Numbered from the stretch's first letter, positions 18,177 through 27,838 are shown. The stretch is 64,000 nucleotides of DNA from Chitinophaga pinensis (GCA_945902745.1 CAMDNE010000002.1:124001-188000), one strand, 5' to 3'. A program made the numbers and translations. The notes: generated from the letters alone by a model not told the origin.

Positions 18177-20831
18177 TTAGAATGGGTAACCAATTCCAAA
18201 ATGAATATTTGGCGTAAAAGGTTTCGGTAAATAATCTTTGTAATTAGCACCGAAAGCAATGAATCCTTCATCATAATAGGCACTTCTGCTTTGGAATATC
18301 CATCGACTGCCTTGAGGTAGAGCAGGATTTGTTAGTGGTATTCCTAAATCCAACCTAATAACAAAAAACTCAAGATCTAATCTTAATCCTAAGCCTCCCG
18401 AGACTGCAATTTGTTTATACCAATCATTGGAAATTTGCCCCCCAACTCTGTTAACATCCTCTTTTAATGTCCAAACATTTCCAGCATCCATAAAAAATGC
18501 GCCTTTTAAAATTGACCCCATATCGAATCTCAATTCAAGTGTTGAACCGATTCTTAAATCTCCAATTTGCGTTGCTGTCCTATTCGTATCTAAATAATAT
18601 TTATAAGATCCAGGTCCCAAGGCGCGTGCTCTCCACCCTCTATTATCATTTGCCCCACCTGCAAAAAAACTATAATCATATGGCATCGATGTTGTCGAAT
18701 TACCATAAGGAATACCTCCTCCAATTTGTAAACGACCGTGTAAACTACTTTTTTTACCCAGTAGATTAGATGCTATTATATCGTTATCAAGTCGTGCAAA
18801 TTGAGAATAACCCACTCCGAAAATTGTTCTTTGCCCATTTACAAGAGTATCTTGATATTTTTTAAAAATAGCCAAAGTGTTACCTGCAGGGTCAAAACTC
18901 GAATTCATGTAGAACGAGAAGTTTTTCTTTTTGTCATCTTTTTCTTTATTATTAAATTCAAAAGTTAACTTCCAGTCTTGCCAAATAAATTGATTACTAT
19001 ATGCATTTTTTAAAAATAGGTCATTTATCAGATCTAATTTTGATTGAAAACTTGGACTATTTTCAATTCTAACAAATTTCACAATTGACATTCCAGGTAA
19101 TCCAATTTGGAAAATTTGTGTTTTAGAAACATAGAATTTCCATAAATAATTCAATTGAAGAATTTGTCGTTTAAAATCTGTTCTTAACTGGTAATTATAG
19201 GCACTTGAAATAACTGTTCTAGGACGTTGGCGCTTAGAAAGAGATGTTAATTTAGCTGGAAATAATCCAGGAATGTCGAACTTTAAACTTGGACCTATCT
19301 CAAATGTGTTGAAACTTCTTCCTGCTTTTTTTATTTTATCCCCATCTAAAGTCTCGTCAAAAACCGGAGGTTGAGATTCAAAACCACCGCTTAAAGAAAA
19401 GGTCATTTTTTGAGCTCCTCCAAATAAATTTTTATTCGTATAATTAATTGAAGCTGAAACTCCTAGGAATCCATTGGAATTAGTAGCTTTTGGTTCAAAG
19501 CTATAATTCTTTTTTTGAGAAGGAACCAAATAGTAATGAACATCAATTAAATTTGTATTTGGGATTTCAATAAGAATTGGTTTAATAACTTTGAAAAGAC
19601 CGAGTTGCAATAACCTACTATACGTTCTTTCCAAATAATATTCTTTGTAATAATTATCATGCTCTAGATAATTCTGCATTTCTATTACATCAGGATTGAT
19701 ACTTAACTTACCATTGTACAGAAAAGTTGCAATTCTATAAGGATTTAATTCATCTGAATTCTTTTTCTTCATCTCAGCATACAAGAATGTATCGATAGTT
19801 CTTATAAATTGTTGGTCCAAAAGTGTCAAACCCAAATCTTCAACAGTTTTTTTGAAATTACCATCAAAATAGGTGGAATCTGAAATATGAAAGTAGACAT
19901 TTCGAACTTCTGTTTCTTGATGTAAAACTTCAACCAATGAATCTCGATTATAACTTGATCGCGTCATACGATTCGTAAAGCGTATTTTTAAATTCACTTT
20001 CATTGTAGCAAAAATCGTATCAGCTTCAAAATTTATATGGGAACTACTAAATCCATATAAGGTATTGTCACGCATGTATTTTGCAACTCGATTTCTATAT
20101 GTATTTAAATAATCTTTATCAAATGGCAACCCAATTAAAGAAGCCCCTTCTTCCTTTTTCACAAAACTTAAATAATCATTTGTTACTGTTGGGTTTTCAG
20201 AAACAATGTATACTGAATCTATAATATATTGAGGTCCTGTTGTTATGTTATACCTTACTTTTGCTTTTCGTTTATAAGATACATCACCTGAAATGGCACC
20301 ATAAAAATACCCTCTATTCTTTATAAAAACAGATAATTGTTCGAGTGACTTATTAAATAGAATACTATCAAAAACAACAGGTTTTTCGCCTATCTTGTAT
20401 TTAAACCATTCCCTAAAAAACATTCTTGGTGTAACAGTATCCTTTAGGCTTACGAGTTTTTCAGTGTATAAATTCTTTCCTTTTCTTCGAGATTTTTCTA
20501 TTCTACGTAAATTAACGTTATCTCGATGTTCTAGAGTTTCTTGATTTTTTAATCTGAGTTTTTTGTTTTTTCGAATTCTTTTGTGTGCAACATTTACAGA
20601 ATCTACTCTGTTGTATGCCCACAAGCGTATTTTAAATCCAACTGTTTTGAAATTTGGTTTTTGACGAATTATATTCGAAACTTCATCTTCATCTAAATTC
20701 TTTTCTTCAACATGAATTATGTTTTTCTTTAATAAAAACTTTCCTTCAGGCACATATTTCGCCTGTCTACAACTATAAGCTGTAACGGCAATAATTAAAA
20801 GAATATATGTAAATTTGAATGTTTTATGCAT
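18177..20831 (-). CDS. lipoprotein-anchored Omp85 family protein (TamA/TamL-like)
   Basis: An 884-residue outer membrane protein. The signal peptide ends in a lipobox (AVTAYSC), so the N-terminus should be lipidated, which is typical of the Bacteroidota TamL variant of TamA. POTRA-like segments span about 45-430 (for example TTGPQYIIDSVYIV). The C-terminal half is a 16-strand-type Bac_surface_Ag barrel with the conserved region GGANDNRGWRARALGPG and the ending FGIGYPF. It likely helps assemble outer membrane proteins or move lipid together with a TamB partner (family knowledge). The start is set at MHKTF (20831). It is divergent from an rRNA methyltransferase gene. Confidence 0.85.
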   Translation of the reverse strand: MHKTFKFTYILLIIAVTAYSCRQAKYVPEGKFLLKKNIIHVEEKNLDEDEVSNIIRQKPNFKTVGFKIRLWAYNRVDSVNVAHKRIRKNKKLRLKNQETLEHRDNVNLRRIEKSRRKGKNLYTEKLVSLKDTVTPRMFFREWFKYKIGEKPVVFDSILFNKSLEQLSVFIKNRGYFYGAISGDVSYKRKAKVRYNITTGPQYIIDSVYIVSENPTVTNDYLSFVKKEEGASLIGLPFDKDYLNTYRNRVAKYMRDNTLYGFSSSHINFEADTIFATMKVNLKIRFTNRMTRSSYNRDSLVEVLHQETEVRNVYFHISDSTYFDGNFKKTVEDLGLTLLDQQFIRTIDTFLYAEMKKKNSDELNPYRIATFLYNGKLSINPDVIEMQNYLEHDNYYKEYYLERTYSRLLQLGLFKVIKPILIEIPNTNLIDVHYYLVPSQKKNYSFEPKATNSNGFLGVSASINYTNKNLFGGAQKMTFSLSGGFESQPPVFDETLDGDKIKKAGRSFNTFEIGPSLKFDIPGLFPAKLTSLSKRQRPRTVISSAYNYQLRTDFKRQILQLNYLWKFYVSKTQIFQIGLPGMSIVKFVRIENSPSFQSKLDLINDLFLKNAYSNQFIWQDWKLTFEFNNKEKDDKKKNFSFYMNSSFDPAGNTLAIFKKYQDTLVNGQRTIFGVGYSQFARLDNDIIASNLLGKKSSLHGRLQIGGGIPYGNSTTSMPYDYSFFAGGANDNRGWRARALGPGSYKYYLDTNRTATQIGDLRIGSTLELRFDMGSILKGAFFMDAGNVWTLKEDVNRVGGQISNDWYKQIAVSGGLGLRLDLEFFVIRLDLGIPLTNPALPQGSRWIFQSRSAYYDEGFIAFGANYKDYLPKPFTPNIHFGIGYPF

Positions 20832-20865
20832 ATCTATACCGAACAAAAATAATAATAAAGTATCA

Positions 20866-21606
20866 GTGTCAGAACTTTCAAAGAATAAGATTAAGTGGAT
20901 TCGTTCATTGCATCTAAAAAAACATCGCGATGAGCTCGGACTTTATATTGTTGAGGGTGAAAAAATGGTTAATGAAGCATTGAAATTTTCACTTGATTCA
21001 ATTGAAACGATTATTCACACATTAGAATTTGACATAAGTGATTTTAAAGGTGAGTCATACCAAATTTCGCATAAAGAATTAGAGCAAATTTCAACACTAA
21101 AGACACCGAATAAAGCATTTGCTATTCTTCGACAAAAAAGAGAGTTCCCATCAATTAATTCAGATAAACTAATCATAGCATTAGATGGAATTCAAGATCC
21201 TGGTAATCTTGGAACAATTTTAAGAATTGCTGATTGGTATGGGATTTCAGATATTGTTTGTTCAAAAAATACCGTTGACTGGTACAATCCAAAAGTAGTT
21301 CAAGCTAGTATGGGTGCAATCTTTAGAGTTCAAATACATTATATAGACTTGTTTGACTGGTTAAATACTTGTTCTTTAAAAATTTACGGAGCTTTGCTTG
21401 AAGGAAAAAATATCTATACTGATAAACACCTTGAAAATGGAGTTTTATTAATGGGTAACGAAGGGAATGGTATTTCATCTGACCTTCTGCCACTGATTAC
21501 TCATCCAATTTCAATTCCACGTTTTGGAGAAGCTGAATCTTTGAATGTTTCTGTTGCAACTGCAATTTTGGTATCAGAATTTAAAAGAAGTGTTTTCGAT
21601 TCTTAA
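20866..21606 (+). CDS. SpoU/TrmH-family RNA 2'-O-methyltransferase
   Basis: About 246 residues with a substrate-binding N-domain (LKKHRDELGLYIVEGEKMV) and a SPOUT knot domain. The three SpoU motifs are clear: DGIQDPGNLGTILRIADW, MGNEGNGIS and IPRFGEAESLNVSVATAI. It methylates a ribose in rRNA or tRNA; the exact target is not readable. The start is uncertain: the upstream ATG at 20815 would add 17 unlikely residues and overlap the start of the divergent Omp85 gene, so I prefer the GTG at 20866. A perfect-stem terminator follows. Confidence 0.88.
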   Translation: MSELSKNKIKWIRSLHLKKHRDELGLYIVEGEKMVNEALKFSLDSIETIIHTLEFDISDFKGESYQISHKELEQISTLKTPNKAFAILRQKREFPSINSDKLIIALDGIQDPGNLGTILRIADWYGISDIVCSKNTVDWYNPKVVQASMGAIFRVQIHYIDLFDWLNTCSLKIYGALLEGKNIYTDKHLENGVLLMGNEGNGISSDLLPLITHPISIPRFGEAESLNVSVATAILVSEFKRSVFDS

Positions 21607-21619
21607 GGTTTAATAAATC

Positions 21620-21652
21620 AAAGCCTTAATTAGAAATAGTTAAGGCTTTTTT
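21620..21652 (+). terminator. intrinsic terminator, shared with the 3' end of a convergent gene
   Basis: A perfect ten-base stem AAAGCCTTAA / TTAAGGCTTT around a ten-base loop is followed by T on the plus strand and by A-rich sequence that would give Ts on the other strand, so it may act both ways. It overlaps the last codons and stop of the broken STAS-like gene on the minus strand. Confidence 0.8.
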
Positions 21653-22046
21653 ATTTTCAATCCATTCTAAGGCAGTTTCATGATTTGAAAACACCTTTGT
21701 TGATACAATTGGCTTATGGAAAGTGATATAAAAATTCATTAAAATACGTTCAGCAAGTGTTTGTACAACAACAGCTCTTGCGGCAATAGGAGCTATTTCT
21801 TCTAATTTCCGAACTAATGTTCTTGCCTCTGGTGTTAGATCTACAAATTCACCTGAATCTACTAAAAAAATGTTTGATATTTTGCGTGAAGTTTACGATT
21901 GCATCATGGTTTATTTGATGTTCAACTGCACATACAATAGAATTCGGTAGAAAAGAATAGTGAATTATACCATTAGAAAGCAGCCTTAACCTTACAGTAT
22001 TCGTGCAAAACTCTTTAATAATTTCATATCTCTTCAATACATCCAT
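21626..22046 (-). pseudogene. STAS/SpoIIAA-like protein gene with a frameshift
   Basis: Reading from ATG 22046 gives about 60 residues (with LRLLSNGIIHYSFLPNSIV) and then hits a stop at about 21852. Removing one base from the seven-A run at 21864-21870 (plus strand) restores a continuous frame of about 140 residues ending at a TAA at 21626-21628. The second part contains VDLTPEARTLVRKLEEIAP and TLAERILMNFYITFHKPIVS and ends in ALEWIENK, the pattern of small Bacteroidota STAS-like proteins (from memory). The downstream half is free of stops and well formed, so the lesion is recent, a phase-variable slip or a sequencing error. Confidence 0.75.
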
Positions 22047-22281
22047 GATGACCTTACCGAATAATGATTCGTAACAAAAATAATCAAACTAAACTTCAAT
22101 AGTGAAAAGCTTTACATTTTATTATTATAAACGTATATAAATTATTTTTCGCGAAAAAGGCATGCATACTTCATACATAAAGACAAAGCATCTTGACTTA
22201 CACGAGCTTTTAGAAATGATGAAAGAAGATTCACTAAATTCAATTGGCACGTTATTCCTCTTATATTCCCTTCTTTTCATG

Positions 22282-22289
22282 TACTTTTG
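22282..22289 (+). promoter_or_regulatory. -7 promoter box for rluF
   Basis: TACTTTTG matches TAnnTTTG, 24 bases before the ATG at 22313. The 266 bases between 22047 and 22312 otherwise show no supported gene. Confidence 0.5.
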
Positions 22290-22312
22290 CAATTAATAAT
22301 GAATACCTTCAG

Positions 22313-23035
22313 ATGGAGTCAACACGTATAAATAAATTTTTAAGTGAAGCAGGTTTTTGTTCGCGAAGAGCTGCTGATAAATTAATTGAAGAAGGCAGAG
22401 TAACAATCAATGGCCTTGTCCCTGAAATGGGAACTAAAATTAATCCTGGAGATGAAGTGCATGTTGATGGCAAACTTATTTCTGCTCCAAAAGAAGAATT
22501 CATTTACATCGCTTTTAATAAGCCTGTTGGGATTGTTTGTACGACAGATATTAAAGCTGAAAAAGATAATATAATTGAATACATTAACCATCCAAAACGC
22601 ATCTTCCCAATTGGACGATTAGACAAACCAAGTGAAGGATTGATTTTTTTAACGAACGATGGCGACATTGTAAACAAAATTCTCCGAGCAAGAAATAACC
22701 ACGAAAAAGAATATATTGTTACAGTAAATCAACCAATTACTCAAGGATTCATTGAGGATATGGGTAATGGAGTTCCGATTTTGGAAACAATTACGAAAAA
22801 ATGTTTTGTCAAACAAATAAGTAAATTTTCGTTTACTATTATTTTAACACAAGGTTTGAACCGTCAAATACGTAGGATGTGTGAATACCTAGATTATGAC
22901 GTAGTAGCGTTAAAACGCATTCGGATTATGAATATTTCTTTAGACCTTCCAATTGGTGAATGGCGGTATTTAGATGAAAATGAAATGTCTCAGATAAAAG
23001 AAATGGTTTCTGATTCTTCGAAGACTTATGAATAA
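22313..23035 (+). CDS. rluF: 23S rRNA pseudouridine synthase of the RluF type
   Basis: A 240-residue enzyme with an N-terminal S4 RNA-binding domain ([19 protein letters not shown], residues 5-23) and an RsuA/RluB/E/F-type synthase domain. The catalytic Asp is in [11 protein letters not shown] and the later [10 protein letters not shown] motif fits the family. RluF modifies U2604 of 23S rRNA in E. coli; the exact site here is inferred from overall similarity. I start at MESTRINKF, directly after the -7 box; the 23 residues upstream are not S4-like and include the promoter. Confidence 0.88.
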   Translation: MESTRINKFLSEAGFCSRRAADKLIEEGRVTINGLVPEMGTKINPGDEVHVDGKLISAPKEEFIYIAFNKPVGIVCTTDIKAEKDNIIEYINHPKRIFPIGRLDKPSEGLIFLTNDGDIVNKILRARNNHEKEYIVTVNQPITQGFIEDMGNGVPILETITKKCFVKQISKFSFTIILTQGLNRQIRRMCEYLDYDVVALKRIRIMNISLDLPIGEWRYLDENEMSQIKEMVSDSSKTYE

Positions 23036-23070
23036 CTGAGATAAATTGTATCTTTAAAAAAAATCATTCA

Positions 23071-24213
23071 ATGAAATCAATTTTAGTCATTATTACTGCG
23101 CTTTTATTTTTGAATACAAGTTTTTCTCAACAAACAATCAACGGAAGTATTACCCATGGTGGACTAACAAGAACGTATATTTTATATGTACCTGCAAGTT
23201 ATTCAGCTGGGACTCCTGCCCCACTTGTATTTAATTTCCATGGATACACCAGTAATGCCTCGCAACAAATGATGTACGGAGATTTTCGTCCAATAGCTGA
23301 TACGGCAGGATTTTTATTGGTTCACCCGATGGGAACTCTAGATGGCTCTGGTCAACCCTATTGGAATTCTGGATGGGGAGGAACCGTAGATGATATTGGA
23401 TTTACTTCTGCTCTAATAGATTCATTATCCTTAACTTATTCAATAAATCAAGATCGCGTTTTCAGCACCGGAATGTCGAATGGCGGTTTCATGAGTTATA
23501 CGCTGGCATGTGAATTAAGCACGCGAATTGCTGCGATCGCTTCTGTAACAGGATCATTCAATTTAAATCAAATAGCAACGTGTAATCCTACTCACCCAAT
23601 GCCAGTTTTGGAAATTCATGGAACAGCAGATGCAACTGTTTCTTATACTGGTACAGCTAGTTTTTTATCTACTCCAAATACACTCTCATATTGGGTAACA
23701 TATAATAGCAATGATGTTCCTGCAATTATGACTCCTGTTCCAAACATTAATTTAATTGATGGCTGTACTGCCGAACATTACCTATATCCTAATGGATTAA
23801 ATGGAGTTGATGTTGAACATTATAAAATAATTGGTGGCGGACATACTTGGCCTGGAGCACCTTTTACAGTTGGTGTTACAAATAGAGATATTGATGCTTC
23901 AATCAAAATATGGGAATTTTTCATGCAATACGATATCAATGGCAAAATAGGTTATGTTGCATTGAATGATCTTACTTCAGATAATAAGTTAACTCTTTAT
24001 CCAAATCCTGCTTTGAATTCTATTTCAATTAAAGGAATTGAAAATTCAGAAAACATAACAGCTATTCAGATTACAACTATTTCAGGAAAGAAGGTAAAGT
24101 TTTTGGAGAGCTACAATGAAGCTGTAGATATTTCTGATTTAGTTGATGGAATCTATTTCTTTACTTTTTTAAACGGGAATGAATCTCAAACAATCCGTTT
24201 TGTAAAACGATAA
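23071..24213 (+). CDS. secreted PHB-depolymerase/feruloyl-esterase-like hydrolase with T9SS sorting domain
   Basis: A 380-residue exported alpha/beta hydrolase of the LpqC/Esterase_phb group. Signal peptide (1-19), oxyanion region VFNFHGYTSNA, nucleophile Ser in GMSNGGFM, acid in EIHGTADATV and catalytic His in GGGHTWPG. The last 75 residues, starting LTLYPNPALNSISI, are a T9SS type A sorting domain. It probably cleaves an ester polymer or plant-type phenolic ester outside the cell; the substrate is not determined. A TATCTTTA -7-like box lies around 23049. The methyltransferase gene follows three bases after the stop. Confidence 0.88.
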   Translation: MKSILVIITALLFLNTSFSQQTINGSITHGGLTRTYILYVPASYSAGTPAPLVFNFHGYTSNASQQMMYGDFRPIADTAGFLLVHPMGTLDGSGQPYWNSGWGGTVDDIGFTSALIDSLSLTYSINQDRVFSTGMSNGGFMSYTLACELSTRIAAIASVTGSFNLNQIATCNPTHPMPVLEIHGTADATVSYTGTASFLSTPNTLSYWVTYNSNDVPAIMTPVPNINLIDGCTAEHYLYPNGLNGVDVEHYKIIGGGHTWPGAPFTVGVTNRDIDASIKIWEFFMQYDINGKIGYVALNDLTSDNKLTLYPNPALNSISIKGIENSENITAIQITTISGKKVKFLESYNEAVDISDLVDGIYFFTFLNGNESQTIRFVKR

Positions 24214-24216
24214 ACA

Positions 24217-25023
24217 ATGCAATCAGAAAACAACTACCTCTCGATCAATAAAGAATCTTGGAATAAGAAAACTCCTATTCATTTAACATCTGATTTCTAT
24301 GACGTTGAAGGCTTCCTAAATGGCAATACTTCTTTGAACCCCATTGAATTAGCTCTTTTGGGTGATATAAAAGGGAAAAGCATCCTTCATTTGCAATGTC
24401 ACTTTGGTCAAGACACCCTTTCACTCGGTCGAATGGGAGCTGATGTAACAGGAATTGATTTATCAGACAAAGCCATTGAAAGTGCCAATGAATTAGCAAT
24501 AAAGACGGGGATTGATGCAACTTTTATTTGTTGTGATATTTATGATTTACCAGCCCATTTGAATCAACAGTTTGACATAGTTTTCACGAGTTATGGAACA
24601 ATTGGGTGGCTTCCAGACATGGATAAATGGGCTGAAATAATTTCTAAATTCCTTAAACCAGAAGGTAAATTCGTTTTTGTGGAATTTCATCCAGTCGTTT
24701 GGATGTTTGATGATAATTTTGATAAAATTGGTTACAACTACTCTAATTCAGGACCAATCATTGAAACGTATAATGGCACATATGCAGATAAAAGCGCTGC
24801 TCTTTCTCAAGAATATGTTATGTGGAATCATGGTATAAGTGAAGTTGTTAATGCATTGATTAAAAACAATATTCAGATCAATTCTTTGGATGAATTCGAC
24901 TATTCACCCTATAACTGTTTCAGTGAAACTGTAGAATTTGAACCGAAAAAATTTAGAATCAAACATTTTGATAATAAAATCCCAATGGTCTATTCAATAG
25001 TTGGATTAAAATCAGCCAAATAA
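24217..25023 (+). CDS. class I SAM-dependent methyltransferase
   Basis: A 268-residue soluble protein with the Rossmann-type motif I LHLQCHFGQDTLSL, an acidic post-motif residue in VTGIDLSDKAIE and motif II-like FDIVFTSYGTIGWL. The substrate is unknown; this subtype (SINKESWNKKTPIHL start, FVEFHPVVWMFDD in the middle) is common as stand-alone genes. It begins three bases after the esterase stop, so the two are probably on one transcript, although the esterase is secreted and this enzyme is cytosolic. Confidence 0.82.
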   Translation: MQSENNYLSINKESWNKKTPIHLTSDFYDVEGFLNGNTSLNPIELALLGDIKGKSILHLQCHFGQDTLSLGRMGADVTGIDLSDKAIESANELAIKTGIDATFICCDIYDLPAHLNQQFDIVFTSYGTIGWLPDMDKWAEIISKFLKPEGKFVFVEFHPVVWMFDDNFDKIGYNYSNSGPIIETYNGTYADKSAALSQEYVMWNHGISEVVNALIKNNIQINSLDEFDYSPYNCFSETVEFEPKKFRIKHFDNKIPMVYSIVGLKSAK

Positions 25024-25125
25024 AAAGAAAAAAGTTTCGATGCAACCAATAACAGTTCCTGTCGTCTATTAATTTGAAGTAAGCAATTTCAATCATTATG
25101 ATTATGTTTTCTTCTTTTACTTTAC

Positions 25126-25133
25126 TACTTTTG
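25126..25133 (+). promoter_or_regulatory. -7 promoter box
   Basis: TACTTTTG matches TAnnTTTG and lies 38 bases before the first ATG of the small secreted protein gene. Confidence 0.45.
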
Positions 25134-25170
25134 CACCCTGTGCTTATGGAGAACATCAATAAGAATACAA

Positions 25171-25641
25171 ATGGACAAACAAAACAATATGACAAAATCA
25201 ATCAATTTAAATAAAAGTTTAATCGCTTTTATTGTACTACTTTCTAGTTTTTCGTTCGGTCAAAATACTGAGAAATTTAAATTAACATCTGAATGGCAAT
25301 TAATTGAAAATTCAAATGATGTGAATTTCTATGTTAAAAGCACTGAATGTGCTGTTGCGGGATTTAAACTTCCCTTAATTTATACTTTTTTGAAAATTGA
25401 GAACCTTTCTAATCAGCCGAAATCATTGCTGTTTAATTTTGGTTTGCAATATACTGAAGGTTGTAATGGTTGTGAAGCGGGTAAAGAACATGCAGCATAT
25501 ATTAACATTCCAGCAAATACAACATTGGAAGGTGATTGTAATTTTAAAGAAACACAATTAACCCAATTAATAAAAAACCCAAATCTTTCTGGTGGTTGGA
25601 ACTTTGAAAGACCTGTAATTACAAATCTAATCATAGAATAA
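25171..25641 (+). CDS. small secreted protein of unknown function
   Basis: A 156-residue protein with a signal peptide ending around FSFGQ (residue 31 from the first Met). A second Met at 25189 gives a more usual signal peptide length and may be the true start. The mature part has four Cys, one as CNGCEAG, and a beta-rich pattern. I do not recognise a family. The gene lies eight bases before the large type-B T9SS protein gene and probably shares its transcript. Confidence 0.65.
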   Translation: MDKQNNMTKSINLNKSLIAFIVLLSSFSFGQNTEKFKLTSEWQLIENSNDVNFYVKSTECAVAGFKLPLIYTFLKIENLSNQPKSLLFNFGLQYTEGCNGCEAGKEHAAYINIPANTTLEGDCNFKETQLTQLIKNPNLSGGWNFERPVITNLIIE

Positions 25642-25649
25642 TTATTGCC

Positions 25650-27593
25650 ATGAGAAAATTAATCCCTCTTTTATTCCTTATTATATCAACGAATAGCTTT
25701 GTTAAAGCTCAAATTTGTACTATAACAATTACTCCAATGGATACATTAGTTTGTATTGGAGATTCTGTTTTGATTACTTCAGTTTCAAACTTATTAAATG
25801 CTGGTCAATCTTTCAATTTCAACAGTGCGAGTGTTCCTGCTGGTTGGAGTGTTGCTGGTGGAACAAGTTTTTCTGCTCCATGTGGTGCTAGTCCATCCGG
25901 AACGCCTTATTATTGGGCTGCATCTGCGGGGTCAGGAACACCAACTATTACAACTGCCGGATTCGATATTTTCTGTGGTGGAACAATCTCATTTGATATG
26001 GTTTATGCAGTACAAGCTGGTTCAGCTCCTTGTGAAGGGCCAGACGAACAAGATGAAGGTGTTTCTATTCAATATTCGATTGATGGCGGAGTAACATGGA
26101 TTGATATTATTTATTATTCTCCAGGTGGATTTACGTTACCTACTAATCCAAACACGTCGACAAGTATCGTTTCTGCTGGACAAGCAACTCCTTATACAAC
26201 TTGGAGTACATTTAATGTTCCAATTCCTCCTGGAGCACTAACAACAAATACTATGTTTAGATGGATTCAAACACAATCTTCTGGAACTTGTTGCGATAAT
26301 TGGGGATTAGAAAACATTGTAATTAATGCTACTGGTGTACCTTGCGGTTCTACTACAGTTGTGAATTGGGACAATGGTTTAACGGATACAGATTCTTTTT
26401 GGGCTGTTGCAATGGGAGACACTACTTTCCAAGCAATGGTTTATGATACGTTAGGAAATTACATGTGTACTTCTGAAATTGTCGTAATTAGTGTTTCTCC
26501 AGACCAAATGACTTATGATCTTGTTGATACAGTTTATTCTTATTGTCCATCATTTTCACCAACAGCTGGAGTAACAAACATTGCAAATTCTGTACCTCCA
26601 TATACGTATGATTGGACGACACCAAGTACTACAAATCCAACAATAATGCCTTCTACAGGATTAGAACATGATACGATTACCTATTTCGTTACTATACATG
26701 ATGGTTGCAATTACGTAAGACAAGACAGTGTTGTACTAGTAATAAATCAACTTCTTGCAATTGACACGATGTATTCATACCCAGCAACAGCTTGCGCACT
26801 TGACGGTGTTGTTTCTGGTGTTGGACAAGGAATAACAGGAGTTGCATCATACCAGTGGACAGGTCCAGGAGCAGGAAATCCTAATTTTATTGATGCTACT
26901 GTTTGGACTGATCTAGCTTCAGGCTGGTATTATTTTTCTATAACGGATAATGTTTGTACAACAAATGATTCTGTTTTTGTGGACATATTAAATCCTCCAA
27001 TTGCGAATCTTTCTGCTAATATTCAATCAGGATGTAATCCGACGGAAGTTGTATTTACGAATACCTCCCAAAATGCTAGTAATTATTTATTTGATTTTGG
27101 AAATGGAAACACAGCTAATTTGAACGACTTAAGTAGCCAAACACAAACATTCACTTCAAGTGCAAATGTTATGCTTATTGCGCTATCTAGTCCAACATGC
27201 GGAGATACTGCTTATGTTACAATTACGATTGTTGAATGTGGATGTACCAACCCGATAGCTTTAAATTACAGTTCAATTGCTGTATTAGATGACGGAAGTT
27301 GCATCTTACCTGTTCCAGTTATTAATCTTCCGAATGTTTTCACTCCAGATGGTGATGGCGTAAATGATTTATTCTTTCTAGATGTTACGAACAAATCAAA
27401 AATAGAATTGACAATCATCAATCGTTGGGGAAACAAAATGTATGAAGGATCAAGTATCAATCCTGCGTGGAATGGTAAAACCGATTCTGGTGCATTAGCA
27501 GAAGAAGGAACTTACTTCTGCAAGTACATTGTATTTGGTGTAGATGGAAAAGAATATGAAGGTCAAGGTTTCTTACAATTGGTAAGAAAATAA
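25650..27593 (+). CDS. large secreted adhesin-like protein with T9SS type B (gliding-motility-associated) C-terminus
   Basis: A 647-residue exported protein. Signal peptide (1-20), a beta-sandwich domain rich in Gly/Ser/Thr with acidic turns (about 45-225), Ig- or PKD-like repeats (about 285-530; one includes VVFTNTSQNASNYLFDFGNG), the motif GCTNPIALNY followed by DDGSC, and a C-terminal type B sorting domain (about 560-647: LPNVFTPDGDGVND, INRWGNKMYEG, WNGK). Type B cargo is exported by T9SS, often with a PorP/SprF partner, which is not in this window. It probably acts in adhesion. A terminator follows. Confidence 0.87.
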   Translation: MRKLIPLLFLIISTNSFVKAQICTITITPMDTLVCIGDSVLITSVSNLLNAGQSFNFNSASVPAGWSVAGGTSFSAPCGASPSGTPYYWAASAGSGTPTITTAGFDIFCGGTISFDMVYAVQAGSAPCEGPDEQDEGVSIQYSIDGGVTWIDIIYYSPGGFTLPTNPNTSTSIVSAGQATPYTTWSTFNVPIPPGALTTNTMFRWIQTQSSGTCCDNWGLENIVINATGVPCGSTTVVNWDNGLTDTDSFWAVAMGDTTFQAMVYDTLGNYMCTSEIVVISVSPDQMTYDLVDTVYSYCPSFSPTAGVTNIANSVPPYTYDWTTPSTTNPTIMPSTGLEHDTITYFVTIHDGCNYVRQDSVVLVINQLLAIDTMYSYPATACALDGVVSGVGQGITGVASYQWTGPGAGNPNFIDATVWTDLASGWYYFSITDNVCTTNDSVFVDILNPPIANLSANIQSGCNPTEVVFTNTSQNASNYLFDFGNGNTANLNDLSSQTQTFTSSANVMLIALSSPTCGDTAYVTITIVECGCTNPIALNYSSIAVLDDGSCILPVPVINLPNVFTPDGDGVNDLFFLDVTNKSKIELTIINRWGNKMYEGSSINPAWNGKTDSGALAEEGTYFCKYIVFGVDGKEYEGQGFLQLVRK

Positions 27594-27615
27594 TAAGCTT
27601 CTTTAAACTAATTGA

Positions 27616-27648
27616 AAAAGGTCTTCGGCAATGAAGGCCTTTTTTTTA
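27616..27648 (+). terminator. intrinsic terminator
   Basis: The stem AAAGGtCTTC / GAAGgCCTTT (with one G-T pair) closes a six-base loop and ends in eight T. It lies 23 bases after the stop of the type-B T9SS protein gene. The bases from 27650 to 27838 show only a weak imperfect direct repeat (TCGTTTTTCCGAAG and TCGTTTCTTCGAAG). Confidence 0.8.
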
Positions 27649-27838
27649 TGCCTTTACTTTTAATTCGGGTATTATTTTAGTGGCTCTTTTTAATCCTTAA
27701 CGGCTTGCAAGCAGTCGATCGGCCCATTTTTCACAAGATCGTTTTTCCGAAGATAAAACTTAATCTTTAAAAACTTATCGTTTCTTCGAAGCAAGATTTA
27801 AGGGCTAGCGCTAAACCCGGATTATGAGCAACATTAAT

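Noticed and set aside
18169-18178. AAAGATCTTT palindrome between pcrA and the Omp85 gene as a terminator
   Set aside because: A palindrome without a loop cannot form a proper terminator hairpin.
21849-22046. 65-residue protein as a stand-alone gene
   Set aside because: It is the first part of the frameshifted STAS-like gene; the second part continues in the next frame.
22162-22293. 44-codon frame before rluF (MHTSYIKTKH...)
   Set aside because: No homology pattern and it covers the rluF -7 box; most likely chance.
27660-27838. Fourth attC-like site after the last cassette gene
   Set aside because: No AAC/GTT pair at the right distance and no strong palindrome; only a weak direct repeat.
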